The position numbers were made by a program, and so were the translations under genes. 64,000 nt of DNA from Arctopsyche grandis (taxonomy: Eukaryota > Arthropoda > Insecta > Trichoptera > Hydropsychidae): assembly GCF_051622035.1 (NCBI RefSeq), contig NC_135360.1:10158001-10222000 (forward strand), read 5' to 3'. A model generated the notes under the pieces. That model was not told the DNA's origin and ran no database searches. It saw only the letters and a program-made list of their open reading frames with translations. This document shows, piece after piece, positions 56,353 to 64,000 of this stretch; position 1 is the first letter of the stretch, and each line of letters starts with the position of its first letter.

Positions 56353-59300
56353 ATGGCTGCTAATAGCAAGTGGGCATTAATTGAACAATTGAAAATGTTG
56401 ACTGTCGTAACGTCTCTTGTATTTTGTTCGATTTTGGCGGGAAAATTTTGCAACGCTCAAAAGCCAAATATCGAGAGCATACTAAACAAAAGACACGATG
56501 TTTACATAGCTGGATTTTTCCCATTTGGAAAGGGCGTTGATCAATCCAGTTTGGGTTAGTATTGATTTTATTTGATTTATCTATCAAATAATCCACTATT
56601 AATTGATTAACTATAAATAATTTTATCGCAACAGGTCGTGGAGTTATGCCAAGTGTCAAATTAGCACTCGATCATGTCAACGAGCACAGTGGCGTACTGA
56701 GAAACTATCGTTTGCACATGTGGTGGAATGATACTGAGGTATAAACTGTTCATGTTTTCAAACCAATATTTTTTCTTTTATGCGTCGAAGAGGTCGTCGT
56801 TCATGTACTTTTGGTTAACATTGAAATATGTTATTATATTCACTTTAGTGCAATGCTGCAGTTGGTGTAAAGTCATTTTTCGATATGATGCATTCTGGTC
56901 CTAATAAATTGATGTTGTTTGGAGCTGCTTGTACTCACGTCACAGATCCAATTGCAAAGGCGTCTAAGCATTGGCATCTAACTCAGGTATTTTACTGTAA
57001 TATTCCCAAACTTTTCAGGAAGTGTATGAGAATATACCACACAAAACAATATATTTTCAGTTATCATATGCCGACACACATCCAATGTTCACAAAAGAAT
57101 CTTTTCCGAATTTCTTTCGAATTGTGCCATCTGAAAATGCCTTCAACTTACCTCGACTTGCTTTGCTTCGTCAATTCAATTGGACTCGAGTTGGAACTAT
57201 TTACCAAAATGAGCCCAGATATTCACTTGTAAGTATAATATGATTCGCCTTAACTTTTCAAAAGATTCGGATTCAAAACTCAATATTTTTAGGCTCACAA
57301 TCGCCTCGTGGCTGATTTAGATCATAACGGTTTCAATGTAGTAGAAACGCAAAGCTTCGCCACTGAAGTGAGATCTGCTTTGGAAAAACTCAAAGAAAAA
57401 GATGTCAGAGTGATTTTGGGAAATTTCAATGAATCGTGGGCTGTTCAAGTGTTCTGTGAAGCTTATAAGTATGAAAAAAAAAAGTATTGCTTAATATCAA
57501 ACGTTATTATGAACTGTGTATTTTATATTATCATTATTATAATAATAATTTAGGCTGGAAATGTTCGGAAGAGCTTATCAATGGCTAATCATGGGCACCT
57601 ATAGTGATCAATGGTGGACGAAACATGACGAAATGAGACCTGGATGTAACGATTCAGATGTTGCCACTTCACTAGAAGCTGCAATACTTACCGGTAATAA
57701 TCTCTTTTAGATTTTAACTTGAGTTTTTTCTACTCTAGAGTCACTATACTACCAATTTGGCAAAATAAGTTAAAGCATTGAATGAACTTACAAAACAAAT
57801 TTTTCAGATCTACATACATACATATGTATAAGCATATTTTTTTACTATTACAGATTTACTACCACTCTCTACCACTGGTGATATTACTATATCGGGAATA
57901 GTGAGTGTTTATATTTACATTAAGTTTTATAGGTGTATTTTTATTTTGATTTAAATTTAATTTCAATTTGTAGACTGCATCTGAATATAAAGTGGAATAT
58001 GACAGCAGGAGAGGAATTGAATATTCAAGATTTCATGGATATACTTATGATGGTATGTTTTATCTCATTGCTTAGTCAAATTTTATCTTCTATGAAATAA
58101 TTTCGATTTTCTTATTAAATTTTTGTAGGAATATGGGCAGTGGCTTTGGCAATACAACATGTAGCACAAAGAGTTAAAATTATGCGCAAAAATAGAACGG
58201 TTATAGATTTCAAATACAGAGACCCGGAGTGGGAAAAATTGTTTCTAGAAGCCCTCAGAAATATAAGCTTCGAAGGTGTTACGGTAAGTATTTATTTATT
58301 TATGATTTATTATTTTGATAAAAAATAATTTAAATGAAGTATAAAATTTTGTTTTCTATTTTAGGGTCCTGTTCGATTTTACGATAACGAAAGGAAGGCC
58401 TCTATTTTACTAAAGCAATTCCAAGCATACGAAGAAGTCAAAGTAGGAGAGTATTGTTCGGAATTGAATAGGCTCGATTTTTCAATGGGTGACCCTTTAC
58501 GATGGATCGGAAGGTAAAGAATACAATTTTTGAATATGTATAGTCGAAATATTCTTACAATAACGACATGAATCCTTTAGATACCCGCCAAAGGATAGAA
58601 CTTTGCATATAATCGAGCACAGTCAAGTAAACATTACGATATATGCAGTATTGGCAAGTTGTTCAGTGGTTGGAATTATTTTATCAATTTTGTTTCTAGT
58701 CGTCAATATTACTTATAGGAATCAAAGGTATTGCATATAATATCAAACAGAACTATTAATAAATACATATGTTTGCTTATATTTTCAATTTGATTTTAGA
58801 TATATAAAGATGTCATCGCCACATTTGAACAATTTAATCATCATTGGATGTATGCTCACGTATATGAGTGTTATATTTTTAGGACTAGACAGTGGATTAA
58901 GTAGCATAGGTAAGATATAATTTATTACATATTAGCATAATTACAATTTGATTTCAATTAATTAATGATATAACTATGTATAGGTGCTTTTCCATACATA
59001 TGTACTGCTCGAGCTTGGTTATTGATGGCTGGGTTCAGTTTGGCATTTGGTGCAATGTTTTCTAAGACATGGAGAGTGCATTCTATCTTTACTGATGTTA
59101 AATTGAATAAAAAGGTTATTTATCAATCATGATTTAACAAAGCTATTATCATAGAATTATTTTAATTGCTTGTAAAATCTTGCAGGTAATAAAAGATTAT
59201 CAACTGTTCATGGTGGTAGGAGTACTCTTGGCAATAGACCTCGCAATAATGACTACTTGGCAAATTTCGGATCCATTCTACAGGGAAACTAAACAATTAG

Positions 59301-62300
59301 AACCTTATGTGAGACATTTCTTCTATGCATTTTTGTATTTAATTGAAATTTTCAGACAGTTATTCATTTTTAATAATATTTCAGCCACATCCAAACAGTG
59401 AGGACGTATTGATTATTAGGGAAAATGAATACTGCCAATCTGAAAGGATGACTATATTTGTAGGGATAATTTATGCATATAAAGGTCTTCTTATGGTACT
59501 GTTATATCACTTTATAGTATCTTTCATAACTAATATTGTTTTTTTTTTATTTGAATTTGAATTAAATTATTTATTTGGTTGTAGATATTTGGAGCTTTTT
59601 TGGCATGGGAGACGAGGAATGTTTCAATTCCTGCCTTGAACGATTCAAAACACGTTGGGCTATCTGTTTATAATGTGGTTATTATGTGCGTGATGGGAGC
59701 GCCCATAGCACTGGTATATAATTTAAATCGGACAATGAATTTATATAATTATTTGATTGCTTCATAAATAATTTTGAATGTATTATAGGTGCTTGCTGAT
59801 CATAAAGATGCCGTGTTCATTTTGATATCGGTGTTTATTATATTCTGCACCACGGCTACACTTTGCTTGGTATTTGTTCCTAAGGTATTTGTTGCAGTAC
59901 AATTTTAGTCAGTTTTATATTAGATTACCATGACTAAGACGGTTAATTTTTTAATTAACTATTTTCGCTGGCAGTTGGTAGAACTACGACGTAGTAAGAA
60001 AGGTACTACTTCTGCCGACAAACGAATGAGAGCTACTTTAAGACCTGTTGGTGGAGGCCGTAGTACTAGTGGAGGAGGTTCTCACTCACCACCTCCTGCT
60101 GAGCTAGAACGCCGTCTTCGAGAGCAACGAGCTACTAATTCAAGATACAAAAAAGCTTTACAAGCTAAAGAAACAGAACTTCAGGTAATATTCAATTGAT
60201 CGAAGGTCAAATTTTGAAAATGTCCCTCAAATTTAAGTCTTATGTACATAAGTCTAATGAACCTTTTCAGATGCTAATGGGTAAATTGGGAGCAGATTTA
60301 CCTGCTGCTCCTGCCAAAGGAGCTATTCAGACTACTCCAAATCAGCAAAAACTAGCACCAAGCACTCTGCTTGCACCCAAAGATAATCCTAGTCAAATGG
60401 GTATTAATTAATTTTACGTCAACTTATCTCAGTTTATATTTTAATTGTGGTTTATTTATTTATTACTTATTACGCCAGATACATCTGAAATCACATCATT
60501 ATGCAGTCTATCGGCGTCCCAAGGAGCTGAAGACTACTACCTTTTACAGCAAATGGCTGGTGATCGGTATAACAAAATTTTATTGATTTAACGTTATGAC
60601 CAATGAAATAGTTTTTATGGTATGCGTATTAATTTTAGGGCAAAGGAAGTGTCAACAGTATCCAAATCATCTGAAGGAGACTCTCAAGGACCGTTACCGG
60701 TCGAGGCACCACCAGTCAAAAAGGAACCGGGGACAACGAAGAACGTATCGTTCAAGAACCACACTGATGCTTCCCCGATCAGCAATTACAAATCACATTC
60801 AGAAACTGTTCGAGAACAGCAAAAGAGTGAACAGTTGCCTAGTAATGCTTTCAGAGGACACGCTGAAGTCCTTTCTAGCAATGGATCGAGGCCTGTTTTG
60901 GAAAAAGATCAATTGGCAAAGTCACCCTATGGATGGAGACAAGAAGTGGGTTTAATTTTTGTTTACATGATTAATGAGATTTGTTTATTTATGGTTTGAA
61001 TATTTTAGGTTCAAGAAACTCCACCTGCTAAACAAGTCGTCGCTCAACCACCTTCATACCAAAAGAGTGAGCAAGACGCCCTTATATCTGCATCTAAACC
61101 CATCCAACAGCCGACTGCTCCAGCAAAGTCCCACAGGCGTATGAGCAGTATTGGACAGTCTGCTATAATCACCGATTTGATACAGACGGCAGTAGTTGAT
61201 CAACTTGAAGAAACTGAAAAGCGAAACTTGGCTGAAAAGCGATCAATATCAGAGCAACAATCGCAACAACAACCCGCTTTGAAGAAGCAGATGACATTTG
61301 ACGCTGCAATGATAGCTCGAGAAGAACCCATGGATGATACGATGGATACAGACTTCGATATGAGCACAGCTGAAAGAAAACGACTTAGTAATATGGGATT
61401 CGATTGGTTTTGATTTCTCTTTGAAATTTCTCTTTACTCAAATAGTTAACTTTCCAGGTCAAAGGCGTGATTCTGAAAAACGCAAAAGCAGTTTTATTGT
61501 TGCTCAAAGTGATCTTTGGGACACTAATACGTTTGCGTATACGTGTGCCCCCAGACCTCCTAGTATGATTAGTTATTTGATTAAATTGGCAAGTCTCAAT
61601 TGAATGAGTATTAATTTGAAAACTCTTTCAGGTCATCACCATTCACCAATTCAACGTAGTGTTTCTGAAAAAAGTCAGAGGCATCACAGTCACGGTACTC
61701 CCCCGACTCCTACTTACATTCAACCTAGAGATCAACAAGTAATTCCGACAACTGCTGCAAACGTGTCCACACCTCATCAAACACCGACAGCATCAGCTCA
61801 TCAGTCACAAAGGACAACTCCAGAGAGAAAAGCATCAAATGCCAGCAGCATTAAAGATTCTCAATACGGTTAGCGACGGTAGGATTTTGGAAAAACAAAT
61901 ATTGTGGAGATACTAAATGTGGACATTTGTTTTTCTAGGAAGTGGTCACGATCTCGCCAATCACTGCACTCCTCCAGACACCGCAGTTCCAGAAAATAAA
62001 ATCAGACGTCAAGACACTATAAACCACGTAGACACTGATAAAGTTATTCCAAAACAACAAGTTAGTAATATTCTTCCTCAGTTCAATACTTGAATATATA
62101 TTCATAAGCTTGAATTATTGAATTTATTTCAGATTCCGAATAAACCACAGCTGCAGCTATTCACACAAGGTTCTCGTCTACCATCAGCTCCTAGTCAAGG
62201 TTCAAAGAGAGTCTCCACTCCAGGCTCTCAGAGTAGAAGAGGAATGGCTCACCATCTGTCGACACCAGATGTTCAATCTGCCGCTAGACAGAGTAGGAGA

Positions 62301-62652
62301 TGTAGGACATGCTTAATACAAATTAAATTATATTCAACGATAGTGAAAAAGTTCCAGTTTGGTAATGGTAAACGTTGATGTTTCAGGTTCTCCAGGTCGC
62401 GGTCAAGATCGAGGCTCAACCAGGGTACAATCGCGAAGTCACGGCCACGGTTCAGGTGGCCATGACAGTCAACGCGAAAGGAGAATGCATGCCGCCAGCT
62501 CGGAGTCAGAACTCTTCGAGTGCGCCATCCTTCCCATATTCCAGAAACTTCTATCCGAGAGGCATCGTAGCCAGCCTCATGGACTGGACCTTTCATATGG
62601 ACTCAGCTGTCCCAACATATCCATCAAGTGTGACATTGTTGAATACCTTTAA
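56353..62652 (+). CDS. GABA-B-R2: Metabotropic GABA-B receptor subunit 2 (class C GPCR), 27 coding exons, 1402 aa
   Basis: Coding exons read by hand: 56353-56554, 56635-56738, 56849-56986, 57061-57228, 57293-57468, 57554-57693, 57854-57900, 57974-58052, 58129-58283, 58365-58513, 58581-58727, 58800-58909, 58984-59114, 59186-59308, 59385-59495, 59585-59713, 59789-59884, 59975-60184, 60271-60400, 60479-60566, 60639-60945, 61009-61387, 61458-61562, 61632-61868, 61939-62060, 62133-62292, 62387-62652. All junctions are GT-AG and total 4209 nt, stop included. Seen: hydrophobic signal at about residues 15-30; Venus-flytrap domain about 47-453 with [15 protein letters not shown] and [11 protein letters not shown]; no cysteine-rich domain, as usual for GABA-B receptors; TM1 471-495, TM2 510-531, TM3 545-567, TM4 589-608, TM5 645-665, TM6 685-704, TM7 710-732; C545 and C640 as the likely extracellular disulfide; [16 protein letters not shown] in the third intracellular loop; coiled coil 777-815; low-complexity tail to 1402. 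Subunit 2 is chosen over subunit 1 because the ectodomain reads like vertebrate GABBR2 and Drosophila R2 ([25 protein letters not shown]). In the family, R2 pairs with GABA-binding R1 through the coiled coil and couples to Gi/o at neuronal membranes. The tail is long; fly R2 is about 1220 aa as I recall. Exons in the tail (22-27) are the least certain. Confidence 0.95.
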
Positions 62653-64000
62653 ATGAAAAATAACGACTATGTGTTCAGATTTATTGGTGCACCGAGTGCG
62701 TTTTGTTCGAAACGCAGTGTTTTCTAATATGTATGTATGTACTTCTTAGTACAATTTTATCCTAGTGATGATCGTTTTGAAGTTTCATTTGCAAATCTAC
62801 TCCATGTGTATTGTGAAAATTATTTGTATGCCTAATATAATTGGATACTGTTCCAGTTCCTCTCTTGATTACTGGAATTAAAAAATAGAGGTGGGTATTT
62901 TTTTAGTATTTATTTGTGTTTAATTCTGTTTCAATTTGATTTACATAATCTTTTATTCAAACTCATTGTAGACGTTTTGAAAGTTCCAACATGTGATAAT
63001 TACTGCACAATTTTTGTTACCGAAGTAAAAATTATTATTATATTCAATTCAAATTTTAAATTTTTCATGTGGTGAACACGCACAAATACACGCAATTGAA
63101 ATGTTCAAATAATATGTTGACTTTAAAAGTCTGAAAGTGTGTTTGCAGCATTTTCTATAAACACGCATATTTAGTATCGAAGTGCTAATTTATAATTAAA
63201 AAAATTTATACCATATTTTGAACTTCGCTTCATTTTACTCCAATTTTAAATTCTGAAAAAAAGTTTTGAAAGCACTTACAACTCTTTTCTATTCCTATAC
63301 GAAAGAACTGAACTTTATATTTAATATATTAAAAAAAAAAAACTATCGTAATCGTAGAAGAAATTCGCCAATAGAATTTTGGTATTTTTTGTAAATTTAA
63401 CTAAATTGAATTGTTGTGATAATGTCAAATTGTAATTAATACTTGCACTCTTAACTGTGTTGTTTAGCGTTAAAATCGTTTTAAAAATATTATTATTATT
63501 ATCATTAAATGCTCAGCAAAAAAAAAAACTAGTAAAATATTTATTAGAATAAATAATTGAGTATTATAAAAGTATACCGATACTTTGGTGTTAAATGTAC
63601 TCTAACTGTAAATTATAATATTTGATAGGAAATATAATTTTAATTCGAATATAGTTAATTATATTATTGTACATTTAGAATATTTACCATTGTTATGGAT
63701 GAACTTACATAAATACATATGTATATATGTATGTATGTATTCCTAGATACTTCTAACTCTATGAGAACCGTCAAACGTTTTAAAATTGATTTATATTACG
63801 TTAAATAAATTAATATACAAATAGGTAGATAGAAAATGCTTTATTTACATTAAATATAAATTGTGAACAATCATTATTTTTAATAATAATTATATGATAA
63901 AATCGGTGCATATTAGTGTAATTTTTCTAATAAAAGTGGGTAATGTACGGATTTATGAATTTTAATTCATACTCGCCGTAATTAAAATTTCTGAAATACA
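62653..64000 (+). other. 3' UTR and downstream flank of GABA-B-R2
   Basis: The A+T-rich sequence after the TAA at 62650-62652 contains no further ORF of note. Possible AATAAA poly(A) signals occur at 63548, 63804 and 63929; I cannot tell which is used. A short run of tacatatgtatatatgtatg type lies near 63715-63740. No neighbouring gene is visible before the window ends. Confidence 0.5.

Noticed and set aside
56353..62652. Assigning the receptor to GABA-B subunit 1 or subunit 3
   Set aside because: My first reading was subunit 1. The ectodomain motifs ([27 protein letters not shown]), the WIG-PPKDRT linker, the coiled coil and the long tail fit subunit 2; the subunit 1 ectodomain has a different ligand-site pattern.

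Overview
The window looks like A+T-rich insect nuclear DNA, probably from a holometabolous insect; I cannot name the order. Supporting signs are GT-AG introns of 63 to 160 bases, an insect-type neuronal receptor gene, very frequent short palindromic runs of the tacatacatatgtatgta type, and a dense set of SINEs, MITEs, hAT, Helitron and mariner remains.

Only one protein-coding gene can be supported. It lies on the + strand at the right end (56353-62652) and splices from 27 coding exons into one open frame of 1402 codons. The product is a class C GPCR, the metabotropic GABA-B receptor subunit 2 (GABA-B-R2). It has a signal peptide, a Venus-flytrap ectodomain, seven membrane segments, a coiled coil, and a long Q/S/P/H-rich cytoplasmic tail. 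An acceptor at 56294 shows that the 5' UTR is spliced. A possible noncoding exon (55405-55495) and first-exon donor (55176) lie just upstream. About 1.35 kb of 3' UTR or flank follows the stop.

The other 55 kb upstream shows no recognisable conserved protein gene. It holds: (1) at least 17 copies or fragments of tRNA-headed SINEs that share a central domain but carry different heads and tails; (2) nested elements, including a 1167-base hAT-like element with a perfect 8-base target duplication (17357-18523), a 214-base hAT MITE (19932-20145), a Helitron (23574-24102), a small Helitron-like element inserted inside a SINE (15509-15737), a putative solo LTR (15875-16180) and several fold-back MITEs; (3) tandem duplications at 4.4-5.0, 22.2-22.7 and 41.3 kb and a degenerate satellite-like array with perfect hairpins at 43.4-45.65 kb; (4) a broken mariner transposase fragment near 45.8 kb; (5) GC-rich islands at about 7.65-8.1, 12.0-12.6, 22.99-23.5, 28.59-28.9, 32.69-33.78, 40.4-40.9, 42.6-43.3 and 50.29-50.82 kb, which may be promoters or noncoding first exons but contain no recognisable protein. 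The upstream region could be intergenic or could contain large 5' introns of the receptor gene or of an unseen gene; the sequence alone does not decide this.
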